Assembly (NCBI GenBank): GCA_030531025.1
Contig: JAUMTV010000041.1
Coordinates: 1-26,112 of the forward strand
Source of the DNA: Turicibacter sp.
GTDB taxonomy: Bacteria; Bacillota; Bacilli; MOL361; Turicibacteraceae
DNA length: 26,112 nt
Direction of reading: 5' to 3'
Part shown: one piece after another, positions 17,264 to 24,398 of the stretch
How the letters are laid out: every line of letters starts with the position of its first letter
How positions within the stretch are numbered: the first letter of the stretch is position 1
Notes under the pieces: generated by a model
The model's database searches: none
Told to the model about the DNA's origin: nothing
The model's input: the letters and a program-made list of their open reading frames with translations, nothing else
Made by a program: the position numbers and the translations under genes

Positions 17264-17305
17264 ATATTCAACATATTATTTTTAATATACTAATATGTTG
17301 AATAT
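17264..17305. promoter_or_regulatory. 15-bp perfect inverted repeat in the operon leader
   Basis: ATATTCAACATATTA (17264-17278) and its exact complement (17291-17305) flank a 12-nt AT loop. A U-rich stretch follows it on the plus strand but not on the minus strand, the direction of the operon. It is therefore not an obvious attenuator for the operon; it could be an operator, an mRNA-stabilising leader hairpin, or a block on antisense transcription. A second possible promoter (TTGAAT, 18 nt, AATAAT) overlaps its left arm. Confidence 0.5.
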
Positions 17306-17362
17306 TTTTATATTTTATTTTTAACTTTGCCAAAACCTCTAAAAATATTGCAATATATAGAA

Positions 17363-17391
17363 ATTATAATTGTTATAAAAAAAATTGTAAA
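17363..17391 (-). promoter_or_regulatory. promoter of the glycosyltransferase-polymerase-rmlACDB operon
   Basis: TTTACA (17391-17386) and a perfect TATAAT (17368-17363) are 17 nt apart on the minus strand. Transcription from near 17356 would give an unusually long leader of about 167 nt before the first ATG at 17189. Confidence 0.6.
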
Positions 17392-17448
17392 GTAATATTC
17401 CTTTTTGCATATTTTTAATAATAATTTAATAATTAACTAAACAATAAT

Positions 17449-17482
17449 TATGGGTTATGCAAATACAAATGCATAACCCATA
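17449..17482 (-). terminator. hairpin terminator after manC
   Basis: TATGGGTTATGC (17449-17460) and its exact complement (17471-17482) form a 12-bp stem with a 10-nt loop, about 40 nt beyond the manC stop. The following minus-strand stretch is AATTATTGTTT, only moderately U-rich. Confidence 0.65.
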
Positions 17483-17523
17483 TCTTATATAATAAATAGC
17501 TCATCATGAAAATACAGTATAAT

Positions 17524-18576
17524 TTACTTATCAACCAATTCCTTTAGTTCTTTTATTTCTTTTAAGCCTTCTCTTTTACCGATAAATATTTTTCCTTCAT
17601 TTTGTATAACATATATATCACTTAAATCATCTATTATAACTTTATCACTATCTGCAATAACAATATTATTTTTACATTGTCTTACTATCGTTTCACCTTT
17701 ATGAATATTATTATCTTCATCTCTTTCAGCATATCTTTCAATTGCATTCCAACTTCCTACATCATCCCACCCTATATCAGCTGGAATCACATATATATTA
17801 GAATCTTTCTCTAATATTCCATAATCTATAGATATTGAGTCAGTATATTTATATTTCTCATTTAAATAATTCTCAAGCTCATTATTAGAAATTCTTAATA
17901 TACCTTCTAATGCTTCGTAAGTATTAGGCATATATAATTTTATCTTATTTAAAATACTATCTATATTCCACAAAAACATACCGCCATTCCATAAATAGCT
18001 TCCTTCATTTAAATATTCAATGGCTTTTGATAAATTAGGTTTTTCAACAAAACGCTCTACACCATACACCTTACTATTAAGCATTTTAATTTCATTTTCA
18101 TCTTTTTTTATGTATCCATATCCTGTTTCTGGTCTATCGGGATTCATTCCTAATGTTATTATCGCGTCCTTATGTTCATCAAGAAATATGCTAGCATCAA
18201 TAATTTTTTCCCTAAAAGCTTTTTCATCTCTTATTAAGTGATCTGATGGCAATACAAGCATTTTACAATTTTCGCAATATTTTTTCATAATTATAGAAGA
18301 TAAGGCTATACAAGGTGCAGTATTCCTACCTTCTGGTTCTACTATTATGTTTCTATCTGGAAGTTCTGGTAATTGCTCTTTCACCAGTTCTAAATATTTA
18401 CTCGATGTACATACAAATATTCTATCTATTGGTACAATTGGTAATATTCTATCAACTGTAGTTTGTATCATAGTTCTATCACTTATTAATCTTAAGAATT
18501 GTTTTGGCTTCTCATCTGTTGACAATGGCCAGAATCTAGTTCCCTTTCCACCAGCCATAATTAAAGCACACAACAT
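17524..18576 (-). CDS. manC: mannose-1-phosphate guanylyltransferase (GDP-mannose pyrophosphorylase)
   Basis: Makes GDP-mannose from mannose-1-phosphate and GTP. From ATG 18576 it has 350 residues, the size of the single-domain enzymes without a fused phosphomannose isomerase. Motifs are MAGGKGTRFWPLSTDEKPKQ at the N-terminus, EPEGRNTAPCIALS, the metal-binding VLPSDHLI, RPETGYGYI, the catalytic RFVEKP, LWNGGMFLW and the C-terminal DIGWDDVGSWNA. ATG 18576 has GAGGAT about 7 nt upstream and puts the nucleotide-binding loop at the very N-terminus, so the longer frame from 18624 is rejected. It follows the phosphoglycosyl transferase gene in the same direction with no terminator between, suggesting co-transcription and a mannose-containing polymer. 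Confidence 0.92.
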   Translation of the reverse strand: MLCALIMAGGKGTRFWPLSTDEKPKQFLRLISDRTMIQTTVDRILPIVPIDRIFVCTSSKYLELVKEQLPELPDRNIIVEPEGRNTAPCIALSSIIMKKYCENCKMLVLPSDHLIRDEKAFREKIIDASIFLDEHKDAIITLGMNPDRPETGYGYIKKDENEIKMLNSKVYGVERFVEKPNLSKAIEYLNEGSYLWNGGMFLWNIDSILNKIKLYMPNTYEALEGILRISNNELENYLNEKYKYTDSISIDYGILEKDSNIYVIPADIGWDDVGSWNAIERYAERDEDNNIHKGETIVRQCKNNIVIADSDKVIIDDLSDIYVIQNEGKIFIGKREGLKEIKELKELVDK

Positions 18577-18660
18577 AATATCATCCTCACTATACAAAAT
18601 TAATATAAAAATACTCCAACACACTTTTATAAGTATTGCTTTATTTATAATAGTTATTTT

Positions 18661-19311
18661 CTATATCGCCCCTTCTTTTTTAATAACTGAAATAAAAGTT
18701 TTAAATATAATTTTAAAATCTAAAGCTATTGACCTATTATCAATATAATACATATCCATAGCAATTCTTTCTTCATATGTTGTATCACTTCTACCATTAG
18801 CTTGCCAATATCCTGTTAATCCCGGTATTACAGAAAACAATTTTTTATCATATTTACCATACTTCTCTATTTCAGCTTCAACAATTGGGCGTGGTCCTAC
18901 AATGCTCATATCACCTTTTAATATATTAAAAAGTTGTGGCAATTCATCTAAACTCGTCCTTCTTAAAAAATCACCAATCTTTGTTATACGTGGGTCATTA
19001 TCCAACTTAAAATTTATATAAAATTCTTTTTTTTGCTCTTCAGTAAAGTTTTCAAATATCTCTTTAGAATTTTCATACATAGTTCTAAATTTATACACTT
19101 TAATATCTTTTCCATTTAGCCCTTTTCTAATATGTCCAAATACAATTGGACCATTAGAATCAATTTTTATCATTATGGCTATAACTAAAAAAATTGGACT
19201 TAATAAAATTACGCCCAATAATGCAGCAGTAAAATCAATAACTCTCTTCAAAAATAAATAACCGCCTTCATTTCTTGTTTTAGTAACCATATCTTTTTCA
19301 CTAAAATCCAC
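18661..19311 (-). CDS. initiating undecaprenyl-phosphate sugar phosphotransferase (WcaJ/RfbP-type)
   Basis: A monotopic phosphoglycosyl transferase (PF02397) of 216 residues, which puts the first sugar phosphate on undecaprenyl phosphate to start repeat-unit assembly. The N-terminal [20 protein letters not shown] and its Pro39 form the re-entrant membrane helix. The catalytic Asp122-Glu123 pair is in [10 protein letters not shown], followed by [26 protein letters not shown] and DMYYIDN. The size is that of the minimal catalytic core without the four extra helices of long WcaJ forms. The start is GTG 19311, with AGGAG 12 nt upstream, a little far; the later ATG at residue 8 has no better site. 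The first sugar (glucose or galactose are common) is not determinable. Confidence 0.92.
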   Translation of the reverse strand: MDFSEKDMVTKTRNEGGYLFLKRVIDFTAALLGVILLSPIFLVIAIMIKIDSNGPIVFGHIRKGLNGKDIKVYKFRTMYENSKEIFENFTEEQKKEFYINFKLDNDPRITKIGDFLRRTSLDELPQLFNILKGDMSIVGPRPIVEAEIEKYGKYDKKLFSVIPGLTGYWQANGRSDTTYEERIAMDMYYIDNRSIALDFKIIFKTFISVIKKEGAI

Positions 19312-19394
19312 TTCAAAATCACACTCCTAGCCAATTAATTGTAAATTAGTTTAGAGACCATCACCTTTATATGTATATGTAACAATAAATTTAC

Positions 19395-19430
19395 TTTTAA
19401 TAATATTGTTTTCTAGAAATATTATTAAAA
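19395..19430. promoter_or_regulatory. 13-bp perfect inverted repeat in the leader of the phosphoglycosyl transferase gene
   Basis: TTTTAATAATATT (19395-19407) and AATATTATTAAAA (19418-19430) pair exactly around a 10-nt loop. It lies between the predicted promoter at 19461-19489 and the GTG start. No U-tract follows in the direction of transcription. Confidence 0.4.
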
Positions 19431-19460
19431 TTCTTATGTTATTACCTATCAATGAAATAA

Positions 19461-19489
19461 ATATTACTATTTTAACAGCCTATTGTCAA
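19461..19489 (-). promoter_or_regulatory. promoter of the phosphoglycosyl transferase-manC unit
   Basis: A consensus TTGACA (19489-19484) is followed after 17 nt by TAATAT (19466-19461) on the minus strand. The leader to GTG 19311 would be about 143 nt. Confidence 0.6.
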
Positions 19490-19828
19490 TTAGTTTTTGC
19501 CTTAGTCACTCCTTTTAATTCTATAAATACCATATTATAACTTAAATAACAACTTATAATTTTAGACATTATATTATATAACCCTTTTTAAAAATTTATC
19601 ATTTTATATACTTTTAAAAATATAATTATTTAAAACATTTCAAAAATTGTCACAATTTATTCAATTTTATTTCTGATATTTTTATGATAAAATTATATAT
19701 GAATGTACACAATATTTAATCGTCGTATATTTAATTCTTATGTATATTCTTCGAATATATAATATCATTTTATCTTTAATTATTCTAATGATATAAAAAA
19801 TTTTAATAAATAATTAAGATTTGCTAAC

Positions 19829-19856
19829 TTAAATATATACATAAACTATTTATAAT
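19829..19856 (+). promoter_or_regulatory. possible promoter of the LtaS-like gene
   Basis: TTAAAT (19829-19834), a 16-nt spacer and a perfect TATAAT (19851-19856) lie just upstream of the AAAGGAG ribosome site. A second candidate (TTCAAT, 17 nt, TATGAT at 19683-19688) would leave a leader of about 190 nt. Confidence 0.45.
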
Positions 19857-19878
19857 TTTAACACCAAAGGAGTATATT

Positions 19879-21906
19879 ATGGAAAAATTCCAAAAATTTT
19901 CATTATCTATTTTAAAGTTACTTTTATTTATTCTGTATGCACCTATTTTAACTTTTTTAATTGAATCATTCTCTCGTGGTGGAATTCCAATAGCATACGA
20001 ATATTTAAAAGAAAGCTTTAATACGTTCATTTACAATTCATCTGTTGTATTACTAACATTAACCCCTTTATTAATATTTAAAAAGCATATTTTTTATATT
20101 ACACTTGCGTCACTGTTTTGGATAATATTGGGTATTGCTAACTTTACACTACTTACGCTTAGAGGTACTCCTCTAACAGGCTCAGATTTTGGAATGATAA
20201 AAAACGGTATAGAATTAATTCCCAAATATTTATCATTTAATTCAATAATTATGGCACTCATAACTGTAATCGGTTTAATAGTTGCTTTTATTATTTTTTA
20301 TATGAAAATTCCTAAGAAAAAAATTAATTATTATATAACTATTCCTTTAATATTAATTTATATTTTCTTTTTCCCTAACATAACTAACTATGTTACTTCT
20401 AAAAACATTATAAGTGGAAACTTCTGGGACATAGTTTGGCAATATTCATCTTATGGCTTCCCATACTCATTTTTATATAGTGTATGCAATTCTGGAATTT
20501 CTAAACCAGATAATTATTCAGAAGAAAATATGAATTTAGTTAATAATACTTTAGAAAATATCTCTATAGATAATAATTCTGGTTCAAAATATGTTATGAG
20601 TTCAGACTATATCCCAACAAATGTTGATTACTATATTGATCAATCTAATACTCCTAATATAATAATAGTTCAACTGGAATCATTTTTAGACCCTCTTTGG
20701 ATTGAAGATATAGAATATACAGAGGATCCAATTCCTAATTTCAGAAATTTATCTAATAATTACTCCTCTGGAATACTAAATGTTCCTACTATAGGTGGTG
20801 GAACTGCTAATACAGAATTTGAAGTTATTACAGGAATGAGTATGGACTTTTTTGCAGCAGGAGAATATCCTTACAATACATTAGTATCAAAAAAATCAAT
20901 TCCTTCTTTTGCATATTACTTTCAAGATTTAGATTATGATACTCATGCTCTTCATAATTATGACGGGACTTATTACACAAGATATAAGGTATATAGAAAT
21001 TTAGGTTTTCATACATTTACCTCAATAGAAAATATGGATTTATATGAAACCACTCCTTTCCAATGGCCAAAAGACAATGTATTAATTTCTCAAGTAGAAT
21101 CTGCTTTAAATAGTAGTGATAGTTCTGATTTTATATTTGCTGTATCAGTTCAAGGTCATGGAGGATATGCAGATTATTATATTGCTGATTTTAAAATCAG
21201 ATCATCTTCAACTTCATCTGATTATAATCTTAATAATATTGACTACTATATAAATCAAATACATGAAGTGGATACATTTATTGGAGATTTAATAACTATG
21301 ATTGAATCATTAAACGAACCGACCATAGTTGCTTTTTATGGTGACCATATACCCTCACTTGGATTAAATAGTGAAAAACTAATACCTGCTTCTTTAACTG
21401 CTACTCCATATGTAATATGGGATAATATCGGATTAAGTAAAGAGGATAAAGATTTAGAAGCATATGAGCTTTCAGCTGATATATTGACTAAATTGAATTA
21501 TCCAAGTACACCACTTACTAATTTATATAATAGTGCTCTAGATACTAATACCAAAAGGGAATATTTAAATCTTCTAGAGTATGACTTGTTATACGGAAAA
21601 TCTTATACCAATATTAACCTTAGAGAAATTACTCCTAGAGATGATTTTAGAATAGGTATTAATTATGTAACAATAGATGCTATTGAATATCTAAATGATA
21701 ACATATTAATTAAGGGAGATAATTTTAATAATTATAGCAAAGTTTACATTAATGATTGTGCTATAGATACTACATGCGTGGATAAAAATACGCTTAGCAT
21801 TGAAAACTATAAATTAAATGCAGATGATATAATAACAGTAAAACAAATTTCAGCAACTAGATCAAAAGTATTTTCAACATCTAATGAATTTATAGTAACT
21901 AATTAA
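19879..21906 (+). CDS. LtaS-type glycerol-phosphate transferase (membrane sulfatase-fold enzyme) with an extra C-terminal domain
   Basis: 675 residues. About five N-terminal membrane helices (10-165) lead to an extracellular sulfatase-like domain (about 258-560), the plan of lipoteichoic acid synthases that polymerise glycerol phosphate from phosphatidylglycerol. The active-site set is visible: metal ligand Glu267 (IVQLES), nucleophile Thr309 (GGGTANTEFEV), His427 (VQGHGGY) and Asp489-His490 (FYGDHIPS), as well as HNYDGTYYTRYKVYRNLGF around the phosphate-binding Arg. Residues about 595-675 form a beta-rich tail (NILIKGDNFNNYSKVYIND) resembling an IPT/TIG or Ig-like domain, which standard LtaS lacks. 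ATG 19879 has AAAGGAG 7 nt upstream. The only large plus-strand gene, it stands alone. It could be LTA synthase proper, a primase-like paralogue or a phosphoglycerol transferase decorating the neighbouring glycan. Confidence 0.85.
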   Translation: MEKFQKFSLSILKLLLFILYAPILTFLIESFSRGGIPIAYEYLKESFNTFIYNSSVVLLTLTPLLIFKKHIFYITLASLFWIILGIANFTLLTLRGTPLTGSDFGMIKNGIELIPKYLSFNSIIMALITVIGLIVAFIIFYMKIPKKKINYYITIPLILIYIFFFPNITNYVTSKNIISGNFWDIVWQYSSYGFPYSFLYSVCNSGISKPDNYSEENMNLVNNTLENISIDNNSGSKYVMSSDYIPTNVDYYIDQSNTPNIIIVQLESFLDPLWIEDIEYTEDPIPNFRNLSNNYSSGILNVPTIGGGTANTEFEVITGMSMDFFAAGEYPYNTLVSKKSIPSFAYYFQDLDYDTHALHNYDGTYYTRYKVYRNLGFHTFTSIENMDLYETTPFQWPKDNVLISQVESALNSSDSSDFIFAVSVQGHGGYADYYIADFKIRSSSTSSDYNLNNIDYYINQIHEVDTFIGDLITMIESLNEPTIVAFYGDHIPSLGLNSEKLIPASLTATPYVIWDNIGLSKEDKDLEAYELSADILTKLNYPSTPLTNLYNSALDTNTKREYLNLLEYDLLYGKSYTNINLREITPRDDFRIGINYVTIDAIEYLNDNILIKGDNFNNYSKVYINDCAIDTTCVDKNTLSIENYKLNADDIITVKQISATRSKVFSTSNEFIVTN

Positions 21907-21954
21907 GTAAGTGTCAAAAAATCGCTGCTTAGCAATTAAAAATATAAGATAATA

Positions 21955-21993
21955 AAATCCAAGTAGGTACGCTCTTACTTTCTACTTGGATTT
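21955..21993 (+). terminator. hairpin after the LtaS-like gene
   Basis: AAATCCAAGTAG (21955-21966) and its exact complement (21982-21993) form a 12-bp stem with a 15-nt loop, 48 nt beyond the stop. The downstream sequence (AAAATTTAATATT) is only weakly U-rich. As it adjoins the broken IS66 gene, it could instead be the remains of that element's end. Confidence 0.5.
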
Positions 21994-22007
21994 AAAATTT
22001 AATATTA

Positions 22008-22816
22008 TTATTTATGTTTTGATACTCTTAATTCTTGTGGAAGACCTTTTAACCAAGGCTTAATATAACATCATTTCTTTATTAGTTACATCTATTTTAG
22101 ATATCATATCAAATAAATATATACTAGATATTTTTCTACTATTAAGCCGTTAGTTTTAGCTGTTTTAAACTAATTTTCTTTCAATTATATGCTTGGAACT
22201 CATTAAGAATTGGTGCTGTTTTTTGAAACTTAATTTCATAACGTTTATTATAGTACTCATCATTATGAGAATATGCTTTCCTTATATATTTTTCAATTTT
22301 ATAAAGTTGTTCACAGTAATTAAACCCTATTAAATCTCGTGATTTTTTAGGTCTTCCTCATTAAGTGTTATTACAATTTTATATAATTTTATTCTAACAT
22401 GGGCTAAGCAATAAATCATTTTTATATTATCAACTTTATTATATCTATTTGCTGTCTATATAATATTATTGTATGCTGATACTTCATAATAAGCATATGT
22501 GGAATTAATTCATTTGAATCCATAGTTTTATAAAAAGTAGTACTTAGAGTTTTAGTTGAATTTACATTTACCTCTCCAGCTTCCGCTTCGCAAGGCTTGC
22601 AAGTATAGCTATATGTAATGCTCTTCTATATAAAGCTTTGCTTGTATGTATTTTAAAACTTCTTTAGCTGATTTCTGACCTATGATAGTTAATTCTTTTC
22701 CACATTTAGCACAAATATTAATTTCTTTATCTTTCGATTGAAGTTCTTTTTCCATTTTAAAAATTAACGATTTTATATCTTAATCAAGTTCACTTTCTAA
22801 AAATTAGTACTCCATT
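22008..22816 (-). pseudogene. degenerate IS66-family transposase (tnpC remnant)
   Basis: Stretched over several minus-strand frames are recognisable IS66 TnpC blocks in the right order. The zinc finger halves are NICAKCGKEL and YSYTCKPCEAEAGE (the second after a frameshift near 22615), then HMLIMKYQHTIILYRQQ, YCLAHVRIKLYK, SRDLIGFNYCEQLYKIEKY, FKTAKTNGLIVEKYLVY and the C-terminus PWLKGLPQELRVSKHK with a stop at 22010-22008. The catalytic acidic segments that belong between LYRQQ and CLAHVR, and between APILNEF and KTAKTNGL, are missing, and there are several stops and frameshifts. It cannot make an active transposase. No tnpA/tnpB partners or intact ends are visible. Confidence 0.85.
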
Positions 22817-22910
22817 TTTACTATTATTTATAATTCTAGCAAAGGGATGTTTTATAATATATACGTTAATTTTTTATGCTTACCTAATTAACTTATTAAA
22901 TAATATTATA

Positions 22911-22958
22911 AAAACCACAATAATAAGACAAACTTATTTTCCAATTTATTGTGGTTTT
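22911..22958 (-). terminator. terminator of the GtrA/GtrB/GT-C operon
   Basis: AAAACCACAATAA (22911-22923) and its exact complement (22946-22958) form a 13-bp stem with a 22-nt loop; on the minus strand the stem is followed by TTATAATATTATTT. It lies about 60 nt beyond the GtrA stop. I see nothing between 22817 and 22910 or between 22959 and 23020. Confidence 0.75.
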
Positions 22959-23020
22959 AATATTACTTTAATTATATTTAAAGCATTTTAAATAATCCTA
23001 ACCCTGCTTATATCAATCTA

Positions 23021-23413
23021 TTATTTTCTTTTAAATACCCATAATTTATTTATAAAATAATTAAGTATCATTACGATTGTTGTTGTTATGATTAATGCTA
23101 CTATTTTATACAATCCAACTATGTCAACCAATATATATAATATAGAAGTATTTAATATTAATCCTATCACATTTAAAACAATAAATTTAACTGTAGTTTC
23201 TTTAATATCATTTCCATTATATTTAAATACCCACTTTGAATTCCAAAGATAACTATTTAATGTAGATAAACTATATGCAATTATATTTGAAAAAATATAA
23301 TATATCCCTACCATATTTAAAATAATAAATATAATCCAATTTATAGCAGTATTTAAAACTCCAACTATCCCAAATTTTATAAACCTATATAAATCTTCAT
23401 TTAAGAACCTCAT
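23021..23413 (-). CDS. GtrA-family small membrane protein (putative lipid-sugar flippase)
   Basis: 130 residues with four hydrophobic helices, starting FIKFGIVGVLNTAINWIIF and containing the family-typical NSYLWNSKWVF and a closing NYFINKLWVFKRK (PF04138). GtrA and GcvA/GtcA-like proteins are thought to flip undecaprenyl-phosphate-linked single sugars to the outer leaflet. It is the last gene of a three-gene set with a GtrB-type GT2 and a GT-C-like protein, exactly the composition of known three-component glycosylation systems. ATG 23413 has AGGAG 10 nt upstream. Confidence 0.9.
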   Translation of the reverse strand: MRFLNEDLYRFIKFGIVGVLNTAINWIIFIILNMVGIYYIFSNIIAYSLSTLNSYLWNSKWVFKYNGNDIKETTVKFIVLNVIGLILNTSILYILVDIVGLYKIVALIITTTIVMILNYFINKLWVFKRK

Positions 23414-23436
23414 CTTATATTACTCCTATGGTATTA

Positions 23437-24381
23437 TTAGTTATTAAGAAACTTATCAATTATAAATTTCGGTCTTTCCTTGCTTTCTATATATATCTTA
23501 CCTATATACTCTCCAATTATCCCTAGGCATAATAATTGAATTCCGCCTAGCATCCAAATCGAAGCAACAACAGTAGTCCATCCTTGTACGGTTTTTCCTA
23601 TCATCCATATTATCAAGAAATATAAAAGTGCAATTAGACTAGAAATAAACATAATTATTCCAACTGTCAATATTAATCTTATAGGCTTTACACTAAATGA
23701 TGTTATTCCCTCAAAAGCAAAAGATAGCATTTTTTTTAATGGATACTTTGATTCTCCCGCAAATCTCTCATTTCTTTCATATAAAACTACATCACTTTTA
23801 TATCCAATCAAAGGAACTATTCCTCTCAAAAATAAATTTACCTCTTTAAATTCAGCTAGTGATTCCAATGCCCTTTTACTCATCAATCTATAATCTGCAT
23901 GATTATATACTATATCAACACCCAAAGCCTTCATTACCTTATAAAACCCCTGAGCTGTAGTTCTCTTAAATATAGTATCTGTTTTTCTTTCACTCCTTAC
24001 ACCATAAACTACATCAACCCCTTCAATAAATTTATCAATAAATTTATCAATTACGTTGATATCATCTTGTAAATCCGCATCTAATGATATTGCTGCATCA
24101 CAATAATCTTTTACTGTCATTAAACCTGCTAATAATGCATTTTGATGACCTCTATTTCTAGATAACTTAATTCCTGAAAATATATTATTACTACTATTTA
24201 ACTGTTCAATAATACTCCAAGTCTTATCTTTACTCCCATCATCAACAAATGTAATTCTGCTTTTTTCTGAAATCTTTCCTTTTTGTATTAATATGTTAAT
24301 TTTTTCTTTAAGCCTCTTTGCCGTTTCTATTAAAACTTCCTCCTCATTATAACAAGGTATTACTAAATATATAGTTTTCAT
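23437..24381 (-). CDS. GtrB-type undecaprenyl-phosphate glycosyltransferase (GT2)
   Basis: 314 residues. The GT-A domain shows LVIPCYNEEEVLIET, FVDDGSKDKTW, KLSRNRGHQNALLAGL, the metal-binding SLDADLQDD, the amphipathic RNERFAGESKYPLKKM and two C-terminal helices (about 228-250 and 263-290). This is the DPM1/GtrB/CsbB architecture, which transfers a sugar (often glucose or GlcNAc from UDP) to undecaprenyl phosphate on the cytosolic side. ATG 24381 has AAGGAG 8 nt upstream. A 12-nt direct repeat in the gene (coding IDKFIDKF) is a small tandem duplication. It sits between the GT-C-like gene and gtrA, with short gaps. Confidence 0.92.
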   Translation of the reverse strand: MKTIYLVIPCYNEEEVLIETAKRLKEKINILIQKGKISEKSRITFVDDGSKDKTWSIIEQLNSSNNIFSGIKLSRNRGHQNALLAGLMTVKDYCDAAISLDADLQDDINVIDKFIDKFIEGVDVVYGVRSERKTDTIFKRTTAQGFYKVMKALGVDIVYNHADYRLMSKRALESLAEFKEVNLFLRGIVPLIGYKSDVVLYERNERFAGESKYPLKKMLSFAFEGITSFSVKPIRLILTVGIIMFISSLIALLYFLIIWMIGKTVQGWTTVVASIWMLGGIQLLCLGIIGEYIGKIYIESKERPKFIIDKFLNN

Positions 24382-24398
24382 AATTTAACTCCTTCTTA

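Larger units (their letters stand above)
17190..17523. other. 334-bp control region between manC and the rhamnose-polymer operon
   Basis: It holds the manC terminator (17449-17482), a strong minus-strand promoter (17363-17391) and a 15-bp hairpin (17264-17305) lying in the predicted leader. No protein-coding frame of any length was seen. Confidence 0.7.
19312..19878. other. 567-bp divergent control region
   Basis: This very AT-rich stretch lies between the minus-strand phosphoglycosyl transferase and the plus-strand LtaS-like gene. It holds promoter candidates in both directions and AT-rich inverted repeats at 19395-19430, 19743-19759 (TATATTC-TTC-GAATATA) and 19762-19794 (ATATCATT against AATGATAT). 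I find no coding frame and no recognised riboswitch. Confidence 0.6.

Noticed and set aside
21955..21993. Inverted terminal repeat of the IS66 element
   Set aside because: No matching end was found on the far side of the pseudogene near 22816-22910, so it is listed as a probable hairpin terminator instead.
22570..22612. GC-rich palindrome-like stretch (CTTCCGCTTCGCAAGGCTTGC)
   Set aside because: It is explained as the degenerate coding sequence of the second zinc-finger half (TCKPCEAEAGE) of the IS66 pseudogene.
24028..24055. 12-nt tandem repeat in the GtrB-type gene as a phase-variation tract
   Set aside because: The unit is a multiple of three, there are only two copies, and slippage would not change the frame.
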